NCBI GenBank assembly: GCA_026184435.1
Contig: CP046447.1
Source of the DNA: JAADFF01 sp013153035
GTDB lineage: Bacteria > Coprothermobacterota > Coprothermobacteria > Coprothermobacterales > JAADFF01
DNA length: 64,000 bases
Reading direction: 5' to 3' (one strand)
Numbering within the stretch: position 1 is the stretch's first letter; each line of letters begins with the position of its first letter. Below are positions 16,780 through 25,705 of the stretch, piece after piece. Made by a program: the position numbers and the translations under genes. The notes under the pieces were generated by a model. The model was not told the origin of the DNA. It worked only from the letters and a program-made list of their open reading frames with translations, and searched no databases.

Positions 16780-16868
16780 GCCACTCCCTACGCCGGCATT
16801 ACCCGGATCAGGTTCCAGGGGTCGGGACCGTGCCCCTCTCAGCCTCCTTACGGAAGCTCCCCCGTGGC
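16780..16868 (-). ncRNA. TPP riboswitch (THI element) aptamer
   Basis: The minus strand carries the conserved THI-box elements in order: GGCTGAGA, then ACCTGATCCGGGTAATGCC, then GCGTAGGGA. The ends GCCAC and GTGGC close the P1 stem. The aptamer binds thiamine pyrophosphate and controls the thiXYZ uptake operon 48 bases downstream. Nucleotides 16828-16835 inside it can pair with 16754-16761, giving an alternative fold that opens the sequestor hairpin. Confidence 0.95.
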
Positions 16869-16983
16869 TTGTTTATTATACAACACTTGTTTTATGTTGG
16901 TGGTAGACATATAAACTTCCTTATTTTTGCAAGTAGTGGTATTATCATAGTTATGTGCTTAAAGGATAGGGGAGGTGAGCGAT

Positions 16984-18216
16984 ATGGAAAGCGTAATATT
17001 AGAAGTCGCTATAATAATTCTTACTGGTTATCTTTTGGGAATACTGGCCAATAAGATAGGACTACCTCGTGTAACAGGATATATATTTGCCGGTTTACTT
17101 CTTAACCCTTTTACTATGCAGCATGTATTTCATATCAAGCTCATAGAAGGAGCATTTGTTCAGAGTAGTACAGTGCTTGCCAATCTCACACTGGCTATCA
17201 TCACATTTGAGGTTGGTGGTTCACTTGCCATAGATGCCATAAAAAGACTGGGTAAAAATGTGGCATATATTACAGTGTTTGAGGCAGAATTTGCCTTTAT
17301 TGCTGTTATTACAGGACTTTACCTGTTTTTCCACTATACAAATATGTTTCATGCTGGTTGGAGGGTAGACCTTGCTCTTGCCCTTGTCATGGGTGCATTA
17401 GCATCTCCAACAGACCCATCGGCCACACTAGCCGTTATGAAACAGTATAAAGCCCGCGGTGAAGTGTCTTCTATGATTATGATGATTGCCGCATTTGACG
17501 ATGCTTTGGGTATCATCAACTTTTCTATAGCCATGGCTATATCAGCTGTTCTTCTCAGCGGTGCCCCTATTAGGGTGTCTGCTTTGATTCTCGATCCAAC
17601 AAAGGATATTTTGCTTTCCATTGCCGTTGGTTTCCTTGGTGGTATTGTCTTTAAGTATATGGTTACGCTAGTAGAGGGTCAAGATGAAGATGCCATGATG
17701 TTACCTGTTGTCTTGGGTATGCTATTTTTAGTCTTTGGTTTAGGTCAGATTTTAGATGTAGATAGTCTTATGGCTATCATGACGACAGGTGCCGTTATTG
17801 TTAACTGGTGTGCCCGTAAGAATCAGGTATTTGCCGTCACCGACCATGTTATGGAGTTGGTGTTTATAGTGTTCTTTGTTGTATCCGGTTTGAAGCTGGA
17901 CTTCTCTGTTCTTGGAGGAGCAGTTTTAGTAGCTCTGCTGTTTGCCGCTCTTCGTATCACAGGTAAGTTCCTTGGCGTCTTTGTAGGTGCAACACTTGCA
18001 GGTGCCGATGACAAGATAAAGAAATACACTGCCGGTGGTCTTGTGCCACAGGGCGGTATTGTGGTAGGTCTTGCCCTTCTCTTTGCTTCTAAGCCAGAAT
18101 TTCAGCACTATGGTGCATTTATCGTTAGTGTGACGATTGGTGCAACCATATTCCACGAAATTATTGGTCCTCTGACATCTCGTATGGCCTTGAAGGCTGC
18201 AGGTGAGATAAAGTAA
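16984..18216 (+). CDS. CPA2-type cation:proton antiporter
   Basis: A 410-residue protein with about 12 membrane helices. LANKIGLPRVTGYIFAGLLL near residue 20 and the GALASPTDPSATLAVMKQYK and FDDALGIINF segments near 135-180 match Na+/H+ (or K+/H+) antiporters of the KefB/NapA group; the aspartates of SPTDPS and FDDA fit the ion-binding site. There is no C-terminal TrkA-N domain, unlike KefB/KefC. The ATG at 16984 is preferred over the GTG at 16975, which lies within GGAGGTG. It is transcribed alone, divergent from thiX. Confidence 0.88.
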   Translation: MESVILEVAIIILTGYLLGILANKIGLPRVTGYIFAGLLLNPFTMQHVFHIKLIEGAFVQSSTVLANLTLAIITFEVGGSLAIDAIKRLGKNVAYITVFEAEFAFIAVITGLYLFFHYTNMFHAGWRVDLALALVMGALASPTDPSATLAVMKQYKARGEVSSMIMMIAAFDDALGIINFSIAMAISAVLLSGAPIRVSALILDPTKDILLSIAVGFLGGIVFKYMVTLVEGQDEDAMMLPVVLGMLFLVFGLGQILDVDSLMAIMTTGAVIVNWCARKNQVFAVTDHVMELVFIVFFVVSGLKLDFSVLGGAVLVALLFAALRITGKFLGVFVGATLAGADDKIKKYTAGGLVPQGGIVVGLALLFASKPEFQHYGAFIVSVTIGATIFHEIIGPLTSRMALKAAGEIK

Positions 18217-18239
18217 AAAAGTCTTATTTTTAAGATAGT

Positions 18240-18261
18240 GGGGAGAGCGTATGCTCTCCCC
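18240..18261. terminator. Terminator between convergent genes
   Basis: GGGGAGAGC and GCTCTCCCC arms around a GTAT loop, between the antiporter and the 18269 lipoprotein gene. T tracts are modest on either strand. Confidence 0.7.
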
Positions 18262-18268
18262 ATTTCTA

Positions 18269-20248
18269 TTAGGGCATTTCTTCGTGTGAATGTATTGGCA
18301 CTATGCTCTTGATTTCATAACCATTATCTGAAGGTAATAACTGTAAAATGGCTATGGATAAGGTTTTGTGGTTATCTCTGATAGTCAATATGAGATTATT
18401 TTCATAGTAAGACCACAAGCTTACGGTGGTGTATTTCTCGGGTACTGTCAAGATGGCTTTGTCGTTCAACATGGAACCATTCTTGCTGAGATTTACCATA
18501 TGTAGCACATGATTCTTTATGTAAAACAGCAAGATGATGTCCTTGTAAGTCTTGTAGAAGGTATCAGGTGGTGTGGTATACGCTTCTACTATGTTTCCAT
18601 CTGTGATGATATCCTTTGTATTCCACTTGATACCATCTGGAGTGATGTATGCTATGCCTTGTGATTTCTCTGTATAAGTGGCAATAATGCCATCTTTGTA
18701 CAGGTATATTTTGTATGCTTCTATGTCAAATACCTTATATGTACCATTGGGTGAAAGGTATAAAATGTGACCATCTATTTTTAGCCATAGGTTGTCTTTG
18801 TCATATAGCCCATCTATGTTATTTCCATTTAAAGATATTCCTGTTGGGGTCAGGTATGCCTTGGTGTAATCTGTAATCTGCCCATCTGGGGCAATGTAGT
18901 AAACCTGTGTAGATGCTTTTTCGTTTGCGATAACAACCCATAACCCTCTGTGATATGTGCCAAAGAGCTTGATATCACCTGAATATGGTAAGTTTAATGT
19001 TGTTCTTACTATGGGGGGTGTCCCATCTTTGGGTATATCTATGATGTATATCGTGGCTGTCTTTTGCATGTATCCATCTATTACGGCAATAGTAACCTTG
19101 TTGCTATCGTCTCCCACATAGCCATATAGACATCCATCTGAGGGTGATGAGAATACTCTTTTCTGCCAGCCTGCTACTAAAGCATATATGCTATTGTAGA
19201 GGCCGTAGTTTTTGTCAGAATTTCTGCCGAATATGTATACATCATTTTGGAAGTATGGGGCAATGTTCTTATCCACTACTATACCATCTTCTTTTAATGT
19301 TAAATGGGCTACAACATCATAGGTATTGACTTTTGCAATGAGATTATATACTCCCTCTTGATAAGAGATTTTTACCCGTGGATTGTTTTTGTATATGATA
19401 GGGGTGGTAATATCTACGGTGCTTGTGGTGTTCCATAAGTATATATGTATGTGTCCGTCTGATGACACATATGGTATAGCAATAGAGTTTTGACCTATGC
19501 TATACCCATTTCCTTCAGAAATATATGGGCTTTGGAATTGTATATTCCAAGATTGACCTGAAGGAGATAAAACGATGTGGTGTATTTTGCTTCCCCAGCT
19601 ATTACCTACAAGATAGTTCTTGTATAAAGACGGGGTGTATAATGTCGCGTTGTAATGATGTATTTGGTTTTCTCTATCTATGAATGCTACCTTGCCGTAG
19701 GATGTTATCCACAAGCCCTGATTTGTGGGTAAGATATCCAAGATATTTGGCAATGTAGCCCAGTTATTATTTATGACAGACTGACACTCTAGAGATTCTC
19801 CGATGATGCATGAGTCAATTCTATGTTGTTTTACGATAATAGCCATTACGGTATCGTTTGTTTTATATAGTCTGATATCAGAAGCCGTTTGTAGTGTGGT
19901 AGATGACATAGTATTGAGGTCGTATATCTTCAGTGCAACATCGTAGTTGTAAATGTCGTATGGAGATACTATATAGTATTCGTGTGGTATACCCTCCAGA
20001 TATACAACCTTGCCATCAAGTAGAGCATAAGATGTCAGAGAAGGTGTCAGCATGGGCAGAGGGTAGAGATTTTCTGTGATGGTGGCCGTTTTACCCTCTT
20101 TTTCTACAGTGAGTATATAGGCACCTTTTTCAAAGTCAGGAGTTAAGCGAAGGGCAATGCTCTTGTTTGTGGTTGTAGGGCTGTCACATGATAACAGCAA
20201 AAGGGCAAGAACAGTTAGTAAGGTGATTGTAGTCTTTATCTTTTTCAT
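18269..20248 (-). CDS. Large secreted lipoprotein, propeller-like
   Basis: A 659-residue lipoprotein with signal peptide and lipobox LLLSC. The mature protein is a long run of beta strands in repeats of about 40-60 residues, with recurring patterns such as LWLKIDGHILYLSPNG, LWITSYGKVAFIDREN and GLWVVIANEKAS...YIAPDGQI. This spacing suggests a beta-propeller, though no blade signature is strong. It looks related in design to the lipoproteins at 21177 and 23114. It is divergent from the 20339 lipoprotein. Function unknown; an extracellular binding role is plausible. Confidence 0.7.
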   Translation of the reverse strand: MKKIKTTITLLTVLALLLLSCDSPTTTNKSIALRLTPDFEKGAYILTVEKEGKTATITENLYPLPMLTPSLTSYALLDGKVVYLEGIPHEYYIVSPYDIYNYDVALKIYDLNTMSSTTLQTASDIRLYKTNDTVMAIIVKQHRIDSCIIGESLECQSVINNNWATLPNILDILPTNQGLWITSYGKVAFIDRENQIHHYNATLYTPSLYKNYLVGNSWGSKIHHIVLSPSGQSWNIQFQSPYISEGNGYSIGQNSIAIPYVSSDGHIHIYLWNTTSTVDITTPIIYKNNPRVKISYQEGVYNLIAKVNTYDVVAHLTLKEDGIVVDKNIAPYFQNDVYIFGRNSDKNYGLYNSIYALVAGWQKRVFSSPSDGCLYGYVGDDSNKVTIAVIDGYMQKTATIYIIDIPKDGTPPIVRTTLNLPYSGDIKLFGTYHRGLWVVIANEKASTQVYYIAPDGQITDYTKAYLTPTGISLNGNNIDGLYDKDNLWLKIDGHILYLSPNGTYKVFDIEAYKIYLYKDGIIATYTEKSQGIAYITPDGIKWNTKDIITDGNIVEAYTTPPDTFYKTYKDIILLFYIKNHVLHMVNLSKNGSMLNDKAILTVPEKYTTVSLWSYYENNLILTIRDNHKTLSIAILQLLPSDNGYEIKSIVPIHSHEEMP

Positions 20249-20281
20249 GATGCACCCCCTATGTTATGTGAATATCATATA

Positions 20282-20293
20282 CATTATATAATG
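20282..20293. promoter_or_regulatory. Palindromic divergent -10 region
   Basis: CATTATATAATG is a perfect 12-bp palindrome holding a TATAAT on each strand (20287-20292 plus; 20283-20288 minus), midway between two divergent lipoprotein genes whose starts are only 90 bases apart. It could serve both promoters, so that only one can fire at a time. The -35 regions are weak. Confidence 0.45.
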
Positions 20294-20338
20294 TAAAGCA
20301 CATATTGGTGATATGATGAAAAGCTAGGAGGTGTTTTT

Positions 20339-21130
20339 ATGAAAACATTTATAAAGGTTGTTGTTTTGCTTCTGATTTTTGGTGTTGTCTTGACAGGGTG
20401 TGGCATGCAGGGGGGAGGTACTAATACTGCTTCTACTACCGGTGTGGAAAATACCGCTTCTGGGGGGTCTACATCCTCACAGACAGAGCGGGCGACAGCT
20501 ACCGATGTGAAAACTGTAAAGGCTGTTTTACCTGAGGCAGTAGATGCCGTGAAAAACTTTGGGGCATCTATGCTGACGTTTGATGAGATCCATATGCCTA
20601 TCGTGGAGGGGTATCCCCTGTGTGTGATGCTAAAAACACGAGATAAAGATAGTGTTGTCTCATATATCGGTGGTGATGGTTTGGCGCTGGGAACCGACGG
20701 AGATGGATATGTTGCCGTGTGTAAGAAGACAAATCAACCCATGGATAAGGTTATACAGAAGATGCCAGATATATCTTATTATCCGCTAATGAAAGAACTA
20801 TATCTTGGCCTTGAAAAGAAGTTGGTTGCAGATGGTGGAGTGACTTTGACAGGTGCAGAGTTTGATGTGCTGTTTCCTAAAGAACAGGGTTTTATCAAGG
20901 TGCAGTGGAAATCCTATGATAAGGCCATAGACAGTGCCAAGATGAAAGAGATATTTATATCGTGGCTTGGTGACTTTGGCGTATCTGCTGATTATGGCAA
21001 CTTCAAAGAAGATCATGGGGAGATGTTCTACACTGGTACCACAATAAAAGGCTACCTTATAGATGTATTTGCCTTAGATAATGATGGAGATGGTATATAC
21101 GACGAGGCAAGTTTTTATATAAGCAAATAA
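20339..21130 (+). CDS. Secreted lipoprotein of unknown function
   Basis: A 263-residue lipoprotein: signal peptide, lipobox VLTGC, a Gly/Ser/Thr-rich linker to about residue 50, then a compact domain. The C-terminus contains DNDGDGIYDEASF, an acidic DxDxDG loop that resembles a calcium-binding dockerin or EF-hand-like loop. AGGAGGTG lies upstream of the ATG. The gene stands alone between two minus-strand lipoprotein genes and has its own terminator. Family not recognised. Confidence 0.75.
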   Translation: MKTFIKVVVLLLIFGVVLTGCGMQGGGTNTASTTGVENTASGGSTSSQTERATATDVKTVKAVLPEAVDAVKNFGASMLTFDEIHMPIVEGYPLCVMLKTRDKDSVVSYIGGDGLALGTDGDGYVAVCKKTNQPMDKVIQKMPDISYYPLMKELYLGLEKKLVADGGVTLTGAEFDVLFPKEQGFIKVQWKSYDKAIDSAKMKEIFISWLGDFGVSADYGNFKEDHGEMFYTGTTIKGYLIDVFALDNDGDGIYDEASFYISK

Positions 21131-21134
21131 AAAA

Positions 21135-21155
21135 GAGGGGGCGCATGTCCCCCTC
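21135..21155. terminator. Terminator between convergent lipoprotein genes
   Basis: GAGGGGG and CCCCCTC arms with a seven-base loop. The preceding A run gives a T tract on the minus strand, so it best serves the 21177 gene. Confidence 0.75.
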
Positions 21156-21176
21156 ACTATATGAAAGTGGCCAGCA

Positions 21177-22952
21177 CTATTTGGTGGCTATATACATGAA
21201 TGTGCCGGGCATATCTCCTGTGCCAAACATCAGCAGACTATATACAACTCCTTGATTGTTTTCTGAGTAGATGCGGGAAAAATCACTGTGAAATTCCTTG
21301 GTGAATATGACCTTACCATCTTTTATCAGAAGTGCCAGTGCATGGTTGTAGTCGGTAGATGCAAATGCATATATAGATAGCCCTTTGGGTGCAGACTTAA
21401 CATGCCATGTGCCACCTGAGAGGTCTATCTGGTATGTGCTATTTGCATATGTCTCTGTGGCACCTGTTTGTAGATGCCAGCTGAAAAACGGATGAATGGA
21501 TAACTGGGGCTCGACCTGAACTTTGCTCAGTAGACTGTGGGGTGTGCCGGTGCTGTCTATGTCGTAGAGGTAGAAGGCATTTTTGTCGCCGTCTTGAGTA
21601 ATAACATAGACATGGCTTTTTCCTTTTACCACTTTGATAATGTTACCCTCTATGCTTAGCTGTTTCACTTTGCCATCTTCGTCAATGGTGTATATCTTGC
21701 CTGTATCTGTGTAGAAAAAGCCCATGCTGTCAGATATGTTTGTGAAATACTTTACTGCTCCGTCTATGTTGGCACTATCCAGTGGGGTCACATTGCCCGT
21801 GCTGGGGTCAAAGGTGCAAAGTTTCAGCTGGTTGTTTTCAGATGTCTGTACTATGAAGATGTTTCCTATCTGGGTGATGAAATGAGGGTCTATATCTACT
21901 TTCTTTACACTGTCTTGAGAGATAAGATAGTTTTCTCCTTTATTCATATCGTTTGTGTAGATGGTTAGAATAATGTCGTCTCCCAGGGCAGAGATTTCTC
22001 CTCCTACACCATTTGGTAAGGAGCTATCTGTAGATGCCTCGGGGTTAACGGTTATACCAAGATTTCTGTTTTGCAGTATCTTACCGTCTTTGTCAAGGTA
22101 TAAAAGGTATATGGTATTGTCTTTATTGACATATGGAATAAACACTGTATTGTCTTTTATAAGAAACACAGGTCCTCCTGCACCTGCTGGGAACCATAGG
22201 CTCATCTTGTAATCTGTCATTGTTGTTGTGTCAAATAATGTGCGTCCATCTGGAGCCACAAGCTTGTACTGCCACTGACTGTTTTGGTTATATCCTAATG
22301 CTATGAGTAGGTTGTCTCCTATGGAGTTCCATGTGATTGTTTCTTCATTGGCTCTTGGTATGGTTATGGAGTGAACGACCTTGCCGTTTTTATTTACGTA
22401 CAAAAAGACATAGTCGTCTCCGTTCATTTCTATCCACGCGGAGCCATCTTCTTTAACATAGATGGGTTTTACTGCCGAGCAATCGCACCACGGTGTGCGG
22501 TATGTTGGTAGATATTCTGAGGTGTTGAATAGCACTTTGCCCTGTCTGTCTATCAGTACGGCAACACCTTCCCAAGGGAATAAAAGCCATGTCCTGTCTC
22601 CCCGTTTGTAGGGCATGACCTCCATTGCCGTGTTCTGATTTTGAAAAAGGGCTGTTTCACTCTTAGAACTGGTCTCTGGATTTATGTTAATGATCTTTTG
22701 TGTACCATCTCTATCGCCTATAACCAGTGTCAGCGTTGCACCATTTCCCTGTGCATACATGAGTTTGCCATCATCAAGCACCTCAGAACTACCGTCTTCT
22801 TTGTAGAGCACAACCTTGCCGTCTTTGGTATCTACCATATATGCATGGGTGGTAGATGTGGTCTGTGGACCGGTGCACCCTACAAATGAAGACAGTGCTA
22901 AAACAACTGTTAATACTACAACAAGCGATGAGATTCTTATTAATGTTTTCAT
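21177..22952 (-). CDS. Large secreted lipoprotein, propeller-like (paralogue A)
   Basis: A 591-residue lipoprotein with lipobox SFVGC near residue 25 and a beta-rich mature part. It is clearly paralogous to the next upstream gene (23114-24931): shared landmarks in order include the (L)YA.GNG/ANGD start, the INPETS/TNLNTN turn, LLIPW or LLFPW followed by AVLIDK/R.GKVLFN, and PAGAG(G/S)PV near residue 240. Such strand-turn repeats suggest a beta-propeller. The ATG at 22952 follows GAGGGGG. It has its own promoter (23010-23039). Function unknown. Confidence 0.75.
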   Translation of the reverse strand: MKTLIRISSLVVVLTVVLALSSFVGCTGPQTTSTTHAYMVDTKDGKVVLYKEDGSSEVLDDGKLMYAQGNGATLTLVIGDRDGTQKIININPETSSKSETALFQNQNTAMEVMPYKRGDRTWLLFPWEGVAVLIDRQGKVLFNTSEYLPTYRTPWCDCSAVKPIYVKEDGSAWIEMNGDDYVFLYVNKNGKVVHSITIPRANEETITWNSIGDNLLIALGYNQNSQWQYKLVAPDGRTLFDTTTMTDYKMSLWFPAGAGGPVFLIKDNTVFIPYVNKDNTIYLLYLDKDGKILQNRNLGITVNPEASTDSSLPNGVGGEISALGDDIILTIYTNDMNKGENYLISQDSVKKVDIDPHFITQIGNIFIVQTSENNQLKLCTFDPSTGNVTPLDSANIDGAVKYFTNISDSMGFFYTDTGKIYTIDEDGKVKQLSIEGNIIKVVKGKSHVYVITQDGDKNAFYLYDIDSTGTPHSLLSKVQVEPQLSIHPFFSWHLQTGATETYANSTYQIDLSGGTWHVKSAPKGLSIYAFASTDYNHALALLIKDGKVIFTKEFHSDFSRIYSENNQGVVYSLLMFGTGDMPGTFMYIATK

Positions 22953-23009
22953 ATGTCTGTCCCCCTCTAGACACATTGGTAGTTAAGAAAAAATTTTACT
23001 ATCACTAAA

Positions 23010-23039
23010 AGTATATCATGTTGTAACGGATTTGGTCAC
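23010..23039 (-). promoter_or_regulatory. Sigma-70-type promoter of the 21177 lipoprotein gene
   Basis: On the minus strand GTGACC (23034-23039), an 18-bp spacer and TATACT (23010-23015). The -10 region lies in a 13-base word, AACATGATATACT, repeated before the paralogous gene at 23114-24931. Confidence 0.55.
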
Positions 23040-23113
23040 TTTTTATCTTGTAACCAAAGTATTTGATAAGTCCGCTTTATAAATGTAAGTGTTTCAGCTA
23101 TATGCTATGAGCC

Positions 23114-24931
23114 CTAATGTCTCTTTATATACACAAATATGGAGCCGGGATTGTCTAGGCTGCGAACATTGGCATCTACAAACACGCTGTAGATACCATC
23201 TTGGTCAGACTCTGTATAGAAGGAGGAGTACGAACCACCATCGGGCATAAGCCACTGTTTGAATATTAGCTGAGATTTATCTAAAACGGCAATGATAGAT
23301 ATGTAAGGATAGTCATTTGAGGCAAATACATATAGATATGTACCATTGGGTGCTTTGTCCACTGTGAACTTTTTATCTTCGTATGTAAATGCCACATGGT
23401 TGTCCATGTAAGTTGTGCGAGTATGCGTTTTTATAGCCCATGTAAATGGTTCTTCATCGGATATATATGTGGGAGCTCCCTCGTGAATTTGTGTCAGTTT
23501 CAAATTGTCTTCCAGCTTGTATAAATGGTAGTTTATGCCATCGTTAGTTGTGAAGTATATAGGTGATGTAGGTATGATGTGACACCTCGAAATACCATTG
23601 CACTTATACATGTCTTTGTGGTATAGCCTGCTTGATATTTCTCCTTTAACTCCAATTGTGTCAAGGTTGATAAATTTTCCTTCTTCAGATAGTGCAAAGA
23701 TGTGCCTATCGTATGTTGTCAATATGGCATAGTCTTTTAGCAGGGCTAACATCTCGGGATTTTTGCCGTCTATCTTCTCTACTTTGTGGGTTTCTGTGTT
23801 GTATATGTAAAACCAGTTAACACCACCTTCAGGTGTCTTGGTAGGTTCTATGATGCCGATATGACCCAGTGGGGTATAGCCCCATGCATCAGGTACAGAG
23901 GCAGTGTATATGTTATCTGATGTGAGGTGAATAAGTGTGGCATTATCTTTCCACTGATGATTAATCAGCACTACCCCGCCATCTTCAAGTATATATACAC
24001 CTAAGGCTGTTTCATCGTAATTTATATCTAAAACCTTGTTGTATATAATCTTGCCGCTATCCTCTATCATAAGTAAATGCATGTGCTTTGCCTTATCAAT
24101 ATAGGGAATAACCATCTTATCGTTCAGTATATCTGTGACAGGTGAACCGGCACCTGCCGGCATTGTAAATCCATGATTGTAGTCGGGAAGGTTTTCTGTA
24201 TTTAGTACTATCCTGCCGTCAGGGGCGAATATCTTGATTTGCCACATGTTTTGTATTCCGTCCTTTTCATATCCAACAACGATATTGTCCCCAAATGTGC
24301 CAAATCTTGCATTGTCTTTGCTGCTAATATTAGTATTAATGTCTTTTTGTATATTGCCCTTTGAATCAATGTATACAACGTATATTGTTCCCTTTCGGTC
24401 TGCTGTTATGAGCCATGCACTGCCATCTTCAAGCGTATATAGTGGATACTGGTCTATTGAGTCTGACCATGGCAGAGTTCTGTTGGGAAATGCTTTTTGT
24501 GAGTTGAATAAAATATTGCCTGACTTATCTATCAATACAGCAGTGCTATCCCATGGTATCAAGAGCCATGTGCCTTTTTGTGTCTTCTTTGCTATCGCTT
24601 CTGGTATTGGGTTATCACTTTTACTTGTGGCTATCTCAGTTGCCGTTGTATTATTTGTATTTAAGTTTGTGATGAGTAGTTTGAATGTTCCGTCTTTGTC
24701 CATGACCAGCGATAGAATCTTGTCCCCATTTGCCTCGGCGTATAGAAGATGTCCTTGGGAGATTTCTTTAGATGGGCCACCTACCTTGCTGAATACTACA
24801 GAATCTTTATGATTTGCCACTATAAAGACAGATGTTTTCTGTGTGCTTTGATTTGTTGTACATCCTATAAATAAAGCCAATAAGGTGGTGAGTACAATAA
24901 ATATTGACAGGTACTTTGTCAATCTTCTCAT
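23114..24931 (-). CDS. Large secreted lipoprotein, propeller-like (paralogue B)
   Basis: A 605-residue lipoprotein: signal peptide, lipobox LFIGC near residue 24, then a beta-rich body collinear with its neighbour at 21177-22952 (see the shared LLIPWDSTAVLIDK and PAGAGSPV landmarks). The tandem arrangement indicates gene duplication. The N-terminal domain begins with VANHKDSVVFSKVGG, equivalent to MVDTKDGKVVLYKEDG in paralogue A. AGGGGGGTG precedes the ATG. Function unknown; both are probably exposed on the outer side of the membrane. Confidence 0.75.
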   Translation of the reverse strand: MRRLTKYLSIFIVLTTLLALFIGCTTNQSTQKTSVFIVANHKDSVVFSKVGGPSKEISQGHLLYAEANGDKILSLVMDKDGTFKLLITNLNTNNTTATEIATSKSDNPIPEAIAKKTQKGTWLLIPWDSTAVLIDKSGNILFNSQKAFPNRTLPWSDSIDQYPLYTLEDGSAWLITADRKGTIYVVYIDSKGNIQKDINTNISSKDNARFGTFGDNIVVGYEKDGIQNMWQIKIFAPDGRIVLNTENLPDYNHGFTMPAGAGSPVTDILNDKMVIPYIDKAKHMHLLMIEDSGKIIYNKVLDINYDETALGVYILEDGGVVLINHQWKDNATLIHLTSDNIYTASVPDAWGYTPLGHIGIIEPTKTPEGGVNWFYIYNTETHKVEKIDGKNPEMLALLKDYAILTTYDRHIFALSEEGKFINLDTIGVKGEISSRLYHKDMYKCNGISRCHIIPTSPIYFTTNDGINYHLYKLEDNLKLTQIHEGAPTYISDEEPFTWAIKTHTRTTYMDNHVAFTYEDKKFTVDKAPNGTYLYVFASNDYPYISIIAVLDKSQLIFKQWLMPDGGSYSSFYTESDQDGIYSVFVDANVRSLDNPGSIFVYIKRH

Positions 24932-24988
24932 GATTTCACCCCCCTAATGTGCTTGTCTACATCTTGGAAATGCCTTTTGCTCTTTAAG

Positions 24989-24994
24989 AGTATA
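24989..24994 (-). promoter_or_regulatory. -10 box of the 23114 lipoprotein gene
   Basis: TATACT on the minus strand within AACATGATATACT, the word shared with the promoter of the neighbouring paralogue. No convincing -35 was found at 16-18 bp. Confidence 0.4.
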
Positions 24995-25175
24995 TCATGT
25001 TTTATGTTTGTAAATCTTAATAAAAATATGCATTGATTGCCTTGATGGGTTGTTTGTATAACAGAAAACTATGTTTCTCGAGAAGGCTATCAAGAATGAT
25101 TAAGTTATTCGTTATCTATAAAGTTTTCTTCGATTGTATACTGTAATAAACATTGTTTACAAGGGGGTGTCTGCC

Positions 25176-25631
25176 GTGAAAATTGCCATTGTTTATGACA
25201 CAAAGCGGGGTAGCACGGCGAAGATAGCGGGATATATAGCAGAACCTTTGAAAGAGGCAGGTCATGAAGTGGACATATGCAAGGTGTCTGAGTGCACAGA
25301 TATATCTTCTTACGATGCCGTTGTTGTGGGTAGTCCTGTATACTACGAGTCTCCTCTAAAGCCTGTAAGACAGTGGCTACAGGAGCACAGTAGTGAGCTA
25401 AAAGAGAAACCTGTGTGTCTGTTTGTCGTGTGTATGGCACAGATGTTTGGGCATCCTTTTAAGTCGTATGTATACAAGCGTTACCTTGGTGCTTTGCGAA
25501 AAGCACTGGGCAAAGAGCCTCTATGCCAATGGGATATTATGGGCTATGTGCTAAAAGAAAAACCACAGTCAAGAGAAGATGCTATAACCTTCGGCAAGCA
25601 TGTGCTTGAGGCTGTAGCAGATAGAGAATAA
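25176..25631 (+). CDS. Flavodoxin-like protein
   Basis: A 151-residue cytoplasmic protein with a flavodoxin fold: IVYDTKRGSTAKIA at the start forms the FMN phosphate loop, and VVVGSPVYYESPLKPV near residue 48 contributes the ring-binding loop. The layout resembles the flavodoxin-domain (HemG/Flavodoxin_5) group. It probably shuttles electrons with bound FMN. The GTG at 25176 was chosen because AAGGGGGTG lies upstream; longer upstream readings would precede the fold. A TATACT at 25137-25142 may be its -10 box. No obvious partner is adjacent. Confidence 0.8.
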   Translation: MKIAIVYDTKRGSTAKIAGYIAEPLKEAGHEVDICKVSECTDISSYDAVVVGSPVYYESPLKPVRQWLQEHSSELKEKPVCLFVVCMAQMFGHPFKSYVYKRYLGALRKALGKEPLCQWDIMGYVLKEKPQSREDAITFGKHVLEAVADRE

Positions 25632-25695
25632 ATCTATTGTGATTATTTAGTGTGTATTAAAACCCTAAGTATAAATATCCGTCTCGTAGTTTTTA

Positions 25696-25701
25696 TATAA
25701 T
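25696..25701 (+). promoter_or_regulatory. -10 box next to the J-domain gene start
   Basis: TATAAT ends only four bases before the ATG at 25706. With a usual -10 to start distance the RNA would begin at or inside the first codon, implying a leaderless message, or initiation at the ATG at 25718, which has GGTGA upstream. Confidence 0.4.
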
Positions 25702-25705
25702 AAAG

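Noticed and set aside
16362..17054. 230-codon plus-strand frame across thiX start and the riboswitch
   Set aside because: It runs through the TPP aptamer and the real start of the antiporter gene.
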